This document shows positions 26,607 to 36,485 of a DNA stretch of 52,522 nucleotides, in pieces. The position numbers and the translations under genes were made by a program. This stretch comes from an uncultured Eubacteriales bacterium (GTDB taxonomy: Bacteria; Bacillota; Clostridia; Oscillospirales; Oscillospiraceae). How positions within the stretch are numbered: position 1 is the stretch's first letter; each line of letters begins with the position of its first letter. The stretch spans positions 1-52,522 of the forward strand of contig UQWH01000008.1 in the NCBI GenBank assembly GCA_900544705.1. The letters run 5' to 3'. The notes under the pieces are model-generated. The model saw nothing but the letters and a program-made list of their open reading frames with translations, made no database searches and was not told the DNA's origin.

Positions 26607-27044
26607 TCAAAGCTCCTTTCTCAGGATGAGCGCGTCCTCCCGAGGGTTAACATAATAATTCTTCCGACAGCCGACCTGCGCAAAGCCGTTTTTCTCATAA
26701 AGTTTTTGCGCCGCCAGATTGGACACGCGCACTTCCAGCGCAAGCGAAGTGATCCCGCGCGCCCTCAGTTCCAGAAAAAGCGCGTCAAGCAGCCGCTGCG
26801 CCACGCCCATCCTGCGCTTTTCCGGCGCGACGGCAAGGTTCATCACGTCCGCCTCCGGCGGAACGAGCTGCGAGCCGACGTAGCCCGCAACTGTGTCCCT
26901 CTCTTCGGCAATGAGCCACAGGCTCCATTCGTTTTCCAGCTCGGAGGCGATGGAGCGGCGGCTCCATGGGTCGGAAAAGCAGGCGATCTCCAGCGCGGCG
27001 ATCGCGTCGAGGTGGCGCTCCTGCATGGGCACGATCGTGATCAT
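26607..27044 (-). CDS. rimI: Ribosomal-protein-alanine N-acetyltransferase RimI
   Basis: A 145-residue GNAT acetyltransferase. Motif A is seen as VAPEKRRMGVAQRLLDAL (acetyl-CoA pyrophosphate loop) and motif B near LEVRVSNLAAQKLYEKNGF. RimI N-acetylates the N-terminus of ribosomal protein S18. The rimI-tsaD neighbourhood is common and supports the name. Its start overlaps the polA stop (ATGA), and tsaD follows one base after it. Confidence 0.9.
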   Translation of the reverse strand: MITIVPMQERHLDAIAALEIACFSDPWSRRSIASELENEWSLWLIAEERDTVAGYVGSQLVPPEADVMNLAVAPEKRRMGVAQRLLDALFLELRARGITSLALEVRVSNLAAQKLYEKNGFAQVGCRKNYYVNPREDALILRKEL

Positions 27045-29653
27045 TTCGCGTCGTACCAGCTTTCTCCCATTTTTGCCTCCGCGACAAGCGGCACATCCAG
27101 CTCCACCGCGTGCTCCATCTGCGCCGTCACGATCTCCATGACGCGCGGCGCCTCAAAGGCCGGGCACTCGACGATCAGCTCGTCATGCACCTGCAAAACC
27201 AGCTGCGCCTGTAATTCTTCCTGCCCCAGCGCGTCACGGACGCGCACCATTGCCAGCTTGATGATGTCCGCGGCACTTCCCTGCACCGGCGTGTTGAGTG
27301 CGATCCGCTCCGCGCCGGAGCGGACATTGAAATTCGAACTCTTGATCTCCGGGATATAGCGGCGGCGGTGGAAGATCGTTTCCACATAGCCCTGATTTCT
27401 TGCCGTTTCCACGATGTCGTGCATATAGGCGCGCACGCCGCTGAAGCGGGCGAGATAGCTGTCGATATATTCCTTTGCCTCGCGGCGCGAAACGCCGATG
27501 TCCTGCGCCAGCGAGAATTCCGAAATGCCATAGACGATGCCGAAATTGACCGCCTTGGCATGGCGGCGCATCAGCGGCGTGACCTCGGAAACCGGCACGC
27601 CGAACACCTGCGAGGCCGTGACGGTGTGGAAGTCCTCACCGCTGCGGAAGGCATCCTGCATCTGCCAGTCGTGTGCAATGTGGGCCAGCACGCGCAGCTC
27701 GATCTGGCTGTAGTCCGCATCCACCAGCACCCAGCCGGGCCGCGGAACGAACATTCTGCGGATCTCGCTGCCCAACTCCGTGCGCACGGGGATATTTTGC
27801 AGATTCGGCTCCGTCGAGGACAGGCGGCCGGTCGCCGTCACCGTGTTCTGGAAGGTCGTGTGGATGCGGCCGTCCGCCGCGACCTCCTTTTGCAGACCGT
27901 CGGCATAGGTGGACTTGAGCTTTGTCAGCATCCGATAATCCATGATCGCCTGCACCACGGGATGCTTGTCCCGCAGCTTTTCCAGCACCTCTACGTTCGT
28001 CGAATAGCCGCTCTTGGTCTTCTTAACGGGCGGCAGACCGAGTTGACCGAAAAGCAGCTCGCCCAGCTGCTGCGTGGAATTGATGTTGAATTCGCCGCCT
28101 GCGCAGTCAAAAATCAGGTTCTGACAGGCCTCAATACGTTCGGAGAGCATCTGACCGAAGTCGTGCAGTGCCTTTGCGTCCACATGGACGCCCGCCGCCT
28201 CCATCTGCGCAAGCACCCCACAGAGGGGAAGCTCCACGTCAAAATACAGCTTTTCCGAGCCCTGCTCCCGCAGCTTCTGCGCAAAGATCCCGTGCAGCCC
28301 CTCCACGCAGGAGGCCTCGATGGCCAAAATCGTGTCCCGCGGGAACTCCTTTTCCGTCGCGGGTGCAAAATGGAGATAATCCTCCGTCATACGGGGAAGA
28401 TCATATTTCCCGCGCGTCGCGTCAAGGAGATAGGCCGCTACCGCCGTGTCAAAGACAAAGTTCCCGCACGCCACGCCGCGCTCCAGCAGCCGGCGCATCA
28501 GAGGCTTGGTGTCGTGCGCGATCTTGGGAACCGCCGGAGAAGCCAGCCGCGCCAGCGCACGTTCGTAATTCTCGCCCAGTGTCTCCCGCTTGAGCAGATA
28601 CATCGTATTGCTGTTTTCATGGCAGAACGCGGCAGCATCCATCCCATCGGAAAGCGCCAGATAAACGGTGCGTCCGTCCAGCAGTTCCGTCGCCCGCGCC
28701 AGCGTTTCCACCTCTTCGACCGTACATTCTGCCGTAAACGCCTCCGTTTTTTCCGTATCGTCCGTCTCTTCAAAGGCCGCGCTGCGAAGCTGATAGCGGT
28801 CGATCAGTTTCTGGAACTCCAGACGGGTAAAGAGATCGTACAGCGCGCGGCGCTTTGGCGGCTGCACCAGATTCTTCTCCGGCGCAAAATCCATCAGCGG
28901 CGCATTACAGCGGATGGTCGCCAGATCATAGGAAAGGTAGGCCATTTCCCTGCCGTTTTCCAGCTTCTCGCGCAGCTTTGCCTTGATCTCCGGGCTGTCC
29001 AGATGGGCATATACGCCGTCCAGCGTACCGAATTTGTGCAGCAGGTCGCTGGCCGTCTTGGGGCCGACCCCGGCAACACCGGGAATATTGTCCGAGCTGT
29101 CACCCATCAAGGCCTTCAAATCGATCAGCCGCGCCGGGGCAAAGCCATACTCCGCCTCAAAGACCGCCGGGGTATAGTTGACCGTCGTGGTCTGCCCGGC
29201 CTGAGAGCGCACGAGCTTGACCGTCACATGCGGATCGACCAACTGCAAGCTGTCGCGGTCGCCGGTCAGAATGACGCAGTCCCAACCGCTGCGGCTGCAC
29301 GCCTTGGCCACCGTGCCGATCACGTCGTCGGCCTCCCAGCCCTGACACTCGTAGATTGGGATGTTCATCGCTTCCAGCACCTGCTTCATGATCGGCATCT
29401 GCATGGCAAGCTCCTCCGGCATCGGGTGCCGTGTGGCCTTGTAGCCGTCATATTTCAAGTGGCGGAAGGTCGGCCCGTGCAGATCAAAGGCAACGCACAG
29501 CGCGTCCGGCGCTTCCTCCGCCGTGACCTTCTGCAAAATATTCAAAAAGCCGAAGATCGCGTTCGTATACAGGCCGTCGCGCGTCGTCAGCGGCCGCACG
29601 CCGTAAAACGCGCGATTGATGACGCTGTTGCCGTCCAGAATCATTAGTTTCAT
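27041..29653 (-). CDS. polA: DNA polymerase I
   Basis: 870 residues. The N-terminal 5'-3' exonuclease starts LILDGNSVINRAFYG. The middle domain keeps the 3'-5' exonuclease fold but lacks the DxE metal ligands at the place where E. coli has FDTET (here TVYLALSDG), so proofreading is probably lost. The polymerase domain is intact: motif A DADYSQIELRVLAHIAHD, motif B RRHAKAVNFGIVYGIS, motif C LQVHDELIVE. It fills gaps and removes RNA primers. AAAGGAG precedes the ATG. It follows cysS after 13 bp. Confidence 0.97.
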   Translation of the reverse strand: MKLMILDGNSVINRAFYGVRPLTTRDGLYTNAIFGFLNILQKVTAEEAPDALCVAFDLHGPTFRHLKYDGYKATRHPMPEELAMQMPIMKQVLEAMNIPIYECQGWEADDVIGTVAKACSRSGWDCVILTGDRDSLQLVDPHVTVKLVRSQAGQTTTVNYTPAVFEAEYGFAPARLIDLKALMGDSSDNIPGVAGVGPKTASDLLHKFGTLDGVYAHLDSPEIKAKLREKLENGREMAYLSYDLATIRCNAPLMDFAPEKNLVQPPKRRALYDLFTRLEFQKLIDRYQLRSAAFEETDDTEKTEAFTAECTVEEVETLARATELLDGRTVYLALSDGMDAAAFCHENSNTMYLLKRETLGENYERALARLASPAVPKIAHDTKPLMRRLLERGVACGNFVFDTAVAAYLLDATRGKYDLPRMTEDYLHFAPATEKEFPRDTILAIEASCVEGLHGIFAQKLREQGSEKLYFDVELPLCGVLAQMEAAGVHVDAKALHDFGQMLSERIEACQNLIFDCAGGEFNINSTQQLGELLFGQLGLPPVKKTKSGYSTNVEVLEKLRDKHPVVQAIMDYRMLTKLKSTYADGLQKEVAADGRIHTTFQNTVTATGRLSSTEPNLQNIPVRTELGSEIRRMFVPRPGWVLVDADYSQIELRVLAHIAHDWQMQDAFRSGEDFHTVTASQVFGVPVSEVTPLMRRHAKAVNFGIVYGISEFSLAQDIGVSRREAKEYIDSYLARFSGVRAYMHDIVETARNQGYVETIFHRRRYIPEIKSSNFNVRSGAERIALNTPVQGSAADIIKLAMVRVRDALGQEELQAQLVLQVHDELIVECPAFEAPRVMEIVTAQMEHAVELDVPLVAEAKMGESWYDAK

Positions 29654-29666
29654 CTCAAGGCTCCTT

Positions 29667-31088
29667 TCAGATGCGCTTGCAGACCGCCCCCTGCGGTGTG
29701 TCGATGATCTCGTAGCCCATGGCCTTGATCTCGTCGCGGATGCGGTCGGCCTCCGCCCAGTTCTTCGCCTTCTTGGCGGCGGCGCGCGCCTCCAGCAGCG
29801 GCACGACCGCAGGATCGTTTTCGATTGCTTCCTGCTGCGGCTGCGCCTTGCGTTCCTTTTCCGCCGCCTCCAGCAAATTCAGACCGAGCACCTGATCGAA
29901 GTCCGCCAACGCCGCCAGCTTGGTCGCGTCGTTGGTCTTGGCTTTCAGAACGTCATAAAGCGCCGTGACCGCAAGCGAGGTATTCAGGTCGCCGTTCAGC
30001 GCCGTTTCAAAGCGCTGCTTCAGCGCGTTGAACGCAGCTTCGTCCACCGCTTCCTTCGTGTCCGGCTGAAGTGCGGCGATTTTGCTGATCAGCTTCTGAT
30101 AGGTCACGGCAGCATTGTCGAGGTTTTCCAAGGAAAAGACCAGATTGCGGCGGTAGTGGCTTTGCAGACAGAAAAGGCGGTAGACAATGGGGTCATAGCC
30201 CTTCTCCTCCAGCAGGGAAACCGTCAGGAACTCTCCCTTGGACTTGGACATTTTTCCGTTTTCCGTATTCAGATGGTGGACATGGAACCAGTAATTGCAC
30301 CATTTGTGGCCGAGGTAGGCCTCGGACTGCGCGATCTCATTCGTATGGTGCGGGAAGGCATTGTCAATGCCACCGCAGTGGATGTCCAGATACTCGCCCA
30401 GATGCTTGATGCTGATGCCGGAGCACTCGATGTGCCAACCTGGATAGCCGACGCCCCAGGGCGAATCCCACTTGAGCGCCTGATCCTCAAATTTCGATTT
30501 CGTGAACCAGAGAACAAAGTCGTTCTTGTTGCGCTTGTTCGTGTCCTCCTCCACGCCCTCGCGGACGCCAACCTCAAGGTCTTCCTCGTTGTGGTCGTTG
30601 AACACATAGTATTTTTCCAGTTTTGAAGTATCGAAATACACATTGCCGCCCGTCAGATAGGCATAGCCCTTTTCCAGCAGTGTTTCAATGATATGAATAT
30701 ACTCCGGGATGCAGTGCGTAGCGGGCTCGACGACGTCCGGCCGCTTGATGTTCAGCTTCTCGCAGTCGGCAAAAAAGGCATCCGTATAGAATTTGGCGAT
30801 TTCCATCACCGTCTTGTGCTCGCGCTTGGCGCCCTTAAGCATCTTGTCCTCACCGGTATCGGCGTCGGACGCGAGGTGTCCGACGTCCGTGATGTTCATC
30901 ACGCGTTTGACCGGATAGCCGAGATAGCGCAGGCTCTTTTCCAGCACGTCCTCCATGATATAGCTGCGCAGGTTGCCGATGTGCGCAAAGTGATAGACCG
31001 TCGGTCCGCAGGTGTACATTTTCACAAGGGACGGATCGTTGGGAACAAACAGCTCCTTTTTGTGGCTCAGAGAATTGTAAAGATACAT
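29667..31088 (-). CDS. cysS: Cysteine--tRNA ligase
   Basis: A 473-residue class I synthetase. Zinc Cys27 lies in TCGPTVYHFAHIGN, where HIGN takes the place of HIGH; the KMSKSKGEF loop is present, as are ECSGISI and GGIDNAFPHHTNEIAQSEA (zinc ligands). Start 31088 follows GGAGG. It is separated by one base from cysE, and both are governed by the Cys T-box at 31720-31936. Confidence 0.97.
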   Translation of the reverse strand: MYLYNSLSHKKELFVPNDPSLVKMYTCGPTVYHFAHIGNLRSYIMEDVLEKSLRYLGYPVKRVMNITDVGHLASDADTGEDKMLKGAKREHKTVMEIAKFYTDAFFADCEKLNIKRPDVVEPATHCIPEYIHIIETLLEKGYAYLTGGNVYFDTSKLEKYYVFNDHNEEDLEVGVREGVEEDTNKRNKNDFVLWFTKSKFEDQALKWDSPWGVGYPGWHIECSGISIKHLGEYLDIHCGGIDNAFPHHTNEIAQSEAYLGHKWCNYWFHVHHLNTENGKMSKSKGEFLTVSLLEEKGYDPIVYRLFCLQSHYRRNLVFSLENLDNAAVTYQKLISKIAALQPDTKEAVDEAAFNALKQRFETALNGDLNTSLAVTALYDVLKAKTNDATKLAALADFDQVLGLNLLEAAEKERKAQPQQEAIENDPAVVPLLEARAAAKKAKNWAEADRIRDEIKAMGYEIIDTPQGAVCKRI

Positions 31089-31089
31089 T

Positions 31090-31701
31090 TTATTTTTCCT
31101 CCAGTTGTTTTTCCAGCGCTTCGATGCGCTCGGTCAGATAGTCCAGCTCCGCACGGACCGGGTCCGGCGTGTGGATATGGTCCAGTTTTTCTCCGTTCAG
31201 CCGGACAACGCGGCCCGGCACGCCAACCACCGTGGAATTGGCCGGCACCTCGTTGAGCACGACGGAATTGGCCGCAATACGCGCGTTGTCGCCCACCTTG
31301 AATGGCCCCAGCACCTTCGCGCCGCAGCCGATCATCACATTGTTGCCGATAGTCGGATGGCGCTTGCCGCGCGCCGCGCCCGTGCCGCCGAGGGTCACAC
31401 CCTGATAGAACAGGCAGTCGTCGCCGATCTCCGCCGTCGCGCCGATGACGATCCCCGTACCGTGGTCGATGACCAGACGCCGTCCGATCTTCGCCGCCGG
31501 ATGGATCTCCACGCCAGTGCGCCGCCGCGCGATCTGCGACACCCAGCGCCCCAGAAATTTCATATGATGCGTAAACAACCAATGCGCCACGCGATGGTAC
31601 ATGATGGCATGCAGGCCGTTGTACAGCCAGAATACTTCAAATTTGCTCCGCGCCGCGGGGTCATTCCGCTGATATGCTTCTATGGTTTCTTTTAACCGCA
31701 T
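31090..31701 (-). CDS. cysE: Serine O-acetyltransferase
   Basis: 203 residues. Makes O-acetylserine from Ser and acetyl-CoA for cysteine synthesis. The N-terminal helical part (HRVAHWLF) and a left-handed beta-helix of hexapeptide repeats are visible (GVEIHPAAKIGRRLVIDHGTGIVIG and so on), with the family motif GGTGAARGKRHPTIG. The C-terminus is a short charged coil. It is the short Gram-positive EpsC/CysE form, lacking the long N-terminal extension of E. coli CysE. The ATG at 31701 has GGAGG at seven bases; the ATG at 31719 would overlap that site. Confidence 0.95.
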   Translation of the reverse strand: MRLKETIEAYQRNDPAARSKFEVFWLYNGLHAIMYHRVAHWLFTHHMKFLGRWVSQIARRRTGVEIHPAAKIGRRLVIDHGTGIVIGATAEIGDDCLFYQGVTLGGTGAARGKRHPTIGNNVMIGCGAKVLGPFKVGDNARIAANSVVLNEVPANSTVVGVPGRVVRLNGEKLDHIHTPDPVRAELDYLTERIEALEKQLEEK

Positions 31702-31719
31702 TGACTCGCCTCCATACAA

Positions 31720-31936
31720 AAAACAGCCCGCCTCTCACTTTCTCAAGAGGCGGGCTATGCTCGCGGTTCCACTCTGATTTTTCACTCAACGCCTTCACGC
31801 GGCGAACGGGGTCTCCCCTGCGCTCCCGGACGCACCTTCACGCACGCTCCGCCGCGCCCGCTTCCAGCCGATGGCAGGCGCTCTCTGCTGCGGAATCGCG
31901 GGTTACTCTTCCCGTTCACAGCGCATATTCAGCTAT
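31720..31936 (-). promoter_or_regulatory. T-box riboswitch, cysteine specifier
   Basis: On the minus strand the leader starts near 31936. It contains the AGAGA GA-motif region, a specifier loop reading GGTGCG, with TGC (Cys) at 31832-31834, and the T-box core TGGAACCGCG (complement of 31762-31771). A terminator follows: AGCCCGCCTCT/AGAGGCGGGCT (31746-31756 and 31725-31735), then TTTTTTG. Uncharged tRNA-Cys should stabilise the antiterminator and turn on cysE-cysS and the genes behind. The order and motif content are typical, and the specifier agrees with the first two genes. Confidence 0.93.
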
Positions 31937-31942
31937 ATCAGT

Positions 31943-31971
31943 ATATTACCATCCATACCGGACGGTGTCAA
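31943..31971 (-). promoter_or_regulatory. SigmaA promoter of the Cys T-box operon
   Basis: On the minus strand TTGACA (31966-31971), 17 bp, TAATAT (31943-31948). The -35 lies just outside the last codon of pgsA, so a terminator for pgsA was not found here. Confidence 0.85.
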
Positions 31972-31974
31972 TCC

Positions 31975-32538
31975 TCAGTTTTCGAACACAGCACGGTTCT
32001 GGACAAAATACTCGATGCCGGAGTACAGTGTCGTCAGCGAAACGGCCGCAATCACGACCCAGTTGACCACACTCACCGCCGTCTGACCAAGAAGATCAAT
32101 AAACGTCGAGACATTCAGCAGCAGCATGACGGAGATGCCCGTCATTGTAACAGCAGTCTTGACCTTACCTGACCATCCGGCCGCAATGACCTTGCCCTTG
32201 CTGGCTGCGATCATGCGCAGACCGCTGACCGCAAATTCACGCGCCAGCACGATCATGACCGCCCACGCCGGAAAAATGCCCCACTCGCAAAGCATGACCA
32301 TAGCCGCAATGACCAGCACCTTGTCCGCCAACGGGTCAAGGAACTTGCCGAGATCCGTTACCTGATTATAACGGCGGGCAATTTTGCCGTCGACAAGATC
32401 CGTCAGGCTCGCAATGGCAAACACTGCCAGTGCAATATAGTGCATGACCGTACCGCAGCGCTCGGAAAGATACATGAGAATGATGAATACCGGGATCAAA
32501 AAGACTCGTACCAAAGTAATTTTCGTTGCTGTCGTCAT
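31975..32538 (-). CDS. pgsA: CDP-diacylglycerol--glycerol-3-phosphate 3-phosphatidyltransferase
   Basis: A 187-residue membrane enzyme that makes phosphatidylglycerol phosphate. The CDP-alcohol phosphatidyltransferase motif is complete: DLVDGKIARR then DLGKFLDPLADK, matching D-x2-DG-x2-AR-x(n)-G-x3-D-x3-D. About five TM segments. The N-terminal TKITLVRVFLIPVF is typical of PgsA. GAGG nine bases before the ATG. Last gene of the run lipoprotein to pgsA; rimO lies 3 bp upstream. Confidence 0.95.
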   Translation of the reverse strand: MTTATKITLVRVFLIPVFIILMYLSERCGTVMHYIALAVFAIASLTDLVDGKIARRYNQVTDLGKFLDPLADKVLVIAAMVMLCEWGIFPAWAVMIVLAREFAVSGLRMIAASKGKVIAAGWSGKVKTAVTMTGISVMLLLNVSTFIDLLGQTAVSVVNWVVIAAVSLTTLYSGIEYFVQNRAVFEN

Positions 32539-32541
32539 AGC

Positions 32542-33867
32542 TTATGTCCTCGCTTCTCCCGTCAGGTCGCCGTCACAGACACCGGTGATCTCCACCGGCA
32601 CGAAACTGCCTGTCCGGATGGTTTCTTTACTTGTAAACACGACCCGGCCGTCGATCTCCGGCGAGTCGGCATAGGTTCTGCCGAAATACTGCTCCGTCTC
32701 CGGGTCGCAGCCCTCGCAGAGCACCTCCAACGTTTTCCCTCGCTGCTTTTCGTTGTATTCGTCCATCACGCGGGATTGCAGCTCGTTGATAATCTCCGCA
32801 CGCCGCACGGCGACCTCTTCCGGCGGATAGTCCATCGCAGCAGCCGGCGTTCCCTCCTCCGGGGAGAAGGCAAAGGCGCCGACGCGCTCCAGCTTGTGCT
32901 CGCGCAGCCATGCGCAGAGTTCCTCGAACTCCGCCTCGCCCTCGCCGGGCAGGCCTGTGATCAGGCTCGTGCGCATCACGGCATCCGGAATCCTGCTGCG
33001 CAGCTTGGCAAACAGCTCGTCCAGCTCCGCGCGGGTGCCGCGGCGGTTCATGCGCTTCAGAATGGCGTCGTTGACGTGCTGGATGGGAATGTCAAAATAC
33101 TTGACGATCTTCGGCTCCTGCGCGATCACGTCGATCAGCTCGTCCGTAATGGCATCAGGATAGAGGTAGTGGACACGGATCCAGTGGAGCTTTTCGATCT
33201 TGCACAGCTCCCGCAGAAGTTCCGGCAGCATCCGCTTGCCGTAGAGATCAACGCCATAGCGGCTGGTGTCCTGCGCCACGACGATCAGCTCCCTGACTCC
33301 CTCCTCTGCCAGCGTCCGCGCCTCATAGAGGCAGTCGTCCATGCTGCGGCTGCGGTACTTTCCGCGCAGATACGGGATCACGCAGAAAGCACAGCGGTTG
33401 TTGCAGCCCTCCGCAATCTTGAGAAACGCATAATGCTCCGGTGTCGTCAGAATCCGTCCGACCTCGTCGATCGGCGCGTCGATGCTGCCGAACTCGACGA
33501 CCGTCTCCCCGGACAGGAGCTTCTCCGCCGTCTGCACGATGTCGCCGTAGCTGCCCGTGCCGAGCACGCCGTCCACCTCCGGCAGTTCATTCATGATCTC
33601 CTGCTGATACCGCTGGGACAGGCAGCCCGTCACCAAAATTTTCCCGACCACACCCTCCTGCTTCAGCGCTCCCATCGCAAGAATGTTGTCGATGGCCTCG
33701 CTCTTGGCGGAATCAATGAAGCCGCAGGTATTGATGATGACCAGATCCGCGCCCTCCACGCCGGAGAGGATCTCGTATCCCGCCTCCCGCAGAAGATAGA
33801 GCATCTGCTCCGCATTGACCTGATTTTTGGCACAGCCCAGTGAGATCATTCCGATCCGTTTACCCAT
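32542..33867 (-). CDS. rimO: Ribosomal protein S12 methylthiotransferase RimO
   Basis: A 441-residue radical-SAM methylthiotransferase acting on Asp89 of ribosomal protein S12. The UPF0004 cluster cysteines are C12 (SLGCAKN), C48 (NTCGF) and C82 (TGCLSQRY). The radical-SAM motif CNNRCAFC is at 155-162 and a C-terminal TRAM domain follows. SLGCAKNQVNAEQM and lack of tRNA-type features favour RimO over MiaB. Start choice is uncertain: 33867 (MGKRIG) fits the family N-terminus with AGGAAG 11 bases upstream. An ATG at 33897 overlaps the recX stop (ATGA) but sits one base from GGAGG. Confidence 0.93.
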   Translation of the reverse strand: MGKRIGMISLGCAKNQVNAEQMLYLLREAGYEILSGVEGADLVIINTCGFIDSAKSEAIDNILAMGALKQEGVVGKILVTGCLSQRYQQEIMNELPEVDGVLGTGSYGDIVQTAEKLLSGETVVEFGSIDAPIDEVGRILTTPEHYAFLKIAEGCNNRCAFCVIPYLRGKYRSRSMDDCLYEARTLAEEGVRELIVVAQDTSRYGVDLYGKRMLPELLRELCKIEKLHWIRVHYLYPDAITDELIDVIAQEPKIVKYFDIPIQHVNDAILKRMNRRGTRAELDELFAKLRSRIPDAVMRTSLITGLPGEGEAEFEELCAWLREHKLERVGAFAFSPEEGTPAAAMDYPPEEVAVRRAEIINELQSRVMDEYNEKQRGKTLEVLCEGCDPETEQYFGRTYADSPEIDGRVVFTSKETIRTGSFVPVEITGVCDGDLTGEART

Positions 33868-33893
33868 AGGCGCCGTAACTTCCTTCCTTTCTG

Positions 33894-34509
33894 TCATTCC
33901 TCCGGAAATTCTTCCTCCGGAGCGTAGCGCTCCAACGCGCTGCGGATGTCGCGCCACGAATGGCCGCGCCGCAGCAGCGCATCGGTCGCGCGCTTGAGTT
34001 CTTTTTGATCCGGCTTTGCACCGCGGAAACGCCGCCGCAAAAATTCGTCTATGGCGTTCCCCTGCGGCGGGAGCTGAGAGAGCGCGTCGTCCCACAGCTC
34101 GCGCGGGATCTTCTTTTCATAGAGCATCTGGCGGATACGCGCAGCGCCGTAGCCCTTGGCCGCGCCGGAGCGCACGATCTGCGCGGCGACCTCGGCATCG
34201 TCCAGCAGGTGCAGTTCATCCAGCCATTGCACGGCCTGCTGTGCGTGCTCCTCCGTCTCGCCCTTGCGCACCAGACGGCTTTGCAGCTCGCGTCTGGACA
34301 CCGGCGCGGCAGAGATGATGCGCACCGCGCGCTCGCGCGCGGAGGCTTCTGCGCAGGTATCGCGCAGGGATTCCATGGCGGCCTCCGGAATTTCCACTCC
34401 CGGATAGAGGCACAGCTCTGTAATAACCGCCGGGAACACCAGCATACTCGTCCCGTTGTCAAAGCGCAGGCGCAGCTTGCCCTGCGGCGAACGTGTTTCC
34501 TCGACGGAC

Positions 34510-34520
<11 letters not shown>
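33894..34520 (-). CDS. recX: Regulatory protein RecX
   Basis: 208 residues. The C-terminal two thirds show RecX three-helix repeats: SRRELQSRLVRKGETEEHAQQAV, then YGAARIRQMLYEKKIPRELWDDAL, then a third with LLRRGHSWRDIRSALE. RecX binds RecA filaments and limits them. It lies directly after recA and its ATG (34520) is inside recA's last codons, with no strong ribosome-binding site, so translational coupling is likely. The frame is open much further upstream through recA, but that is a shadow. Confidence 0.9.
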
Positions 34521-35613
<1,093 letters not shown>

Positions 35614-35615
35614 GA

Positions 35616-36485
35616 TCAGTTTTCCTCCCTTTTCTGGGCAAGCACTGCCCTTGTAATCTCTGCGGTATCTTTTTTCAGCTCCAGGATCTCATAGCCGCCG
35701 CGCATCAGAAGCGAGCAGACCGCATTCTCCTGTCCCATGCCGAATTCAAAGCACAGGTAGCCGCGCGGGGCCAGAGCGGATGAGTAATTCTTGATGATCG
35801 CGCGATAGAAGTCCAGACCGTCCGCGCCGCCGTCCAGCGCCAGATGCGGCTCAAAATCCCGGACGGAGGGGTCGAGCGTTTCCATCTCCTGCGTCGTGAC
35901 GTAGGGTGGGTTGGAAACGATCAGGTCATACGTCCCCAGAAACTCCTGTGCCGGCTTCAGCGCATCCATGGCCACACAGTTGACGCGGCCGGTCAGCTTG
36001 AGCTGGGAAACATTCCGCCGCGCCACGCGCAGCGCCGCTGCGGAAACGTCGCCCAGCGTCACGCGCGCGTCCTTCACACGCCGCGCGATCGCCAGACCGA
36101 TGCAGCCGGAGCCGGTGCACAAATCCAGGATCCGCGGGTTTTGCTCCAGATACATCGCCTTCTTGATGGCCAGCTCCGTCACCACAACGGTGTCGTCGCG
36201 CGGGATGAGCACGTCGGGCGTCACCGTCAGCGTCATACCGTAGAAGTCCCACTGACCCAGAATATAGGGCATTGGCTCCCCGCGCAGCCGCCGCTGGACG
36301 AAGGATTCCGTGAGTTCACAGACCTCCTCGGAGGCATAGATCTCCCGGTCCGCGATGACCTGCTCCGCCGTTTTGCCGGACGCGGCGCACACCAGCTCCC
36401 GCGCAACATTGGCAGCAAACTGCCCCTCCTGCTTCAGCAGCGCGCGGCGCGCGTCGAGAAACAGGTCGGCGTATTTCTTTACCAT
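35616..36485 (-). CDS. prmC: Peptide chain release factor N5-glutamine methyltransferase
   Basis: 289 residues. SAM-dependent enzyme that methylates the GGQ glutamine of release factors 1 and 2. SAM motif LDLCTGSGCIGLAIA (about 120-134) and catalytic NPPY (192-195) are present; the N-terminal helical domain with PMPYILGQWDFYG and LIPRDDT is typical of PrmC. The ATG at 36485 has GGAGAGG and overlaps the DUF1385 gene end by seven bases. Confidence 0.95.
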   Translation of the reverse strand: MVKKYADLFLDARRALLKQEGQFAANVARELVCAASGKTAEQVIADREIYASEEVCELTESFVQRRLRGEPMPYILGQWDFYGMTLTVTPDVLIPRDDTVVVTELAIKKAMYLEQNPRILDLCTGSGCIGLAIARRVKDARVTLGDVSAAALRVARRNVSQLKLTGRVNCVAMDALKPAQEFLGTYDLIVSNPPYVTTQEMETLDPSVRDFEPHLALDGGADGLDFYRAIIKNYSSALAPRGYLCFEFGMGQENAVCSLLMRGGYEILELKKDTAEITRAVLAQKREEN

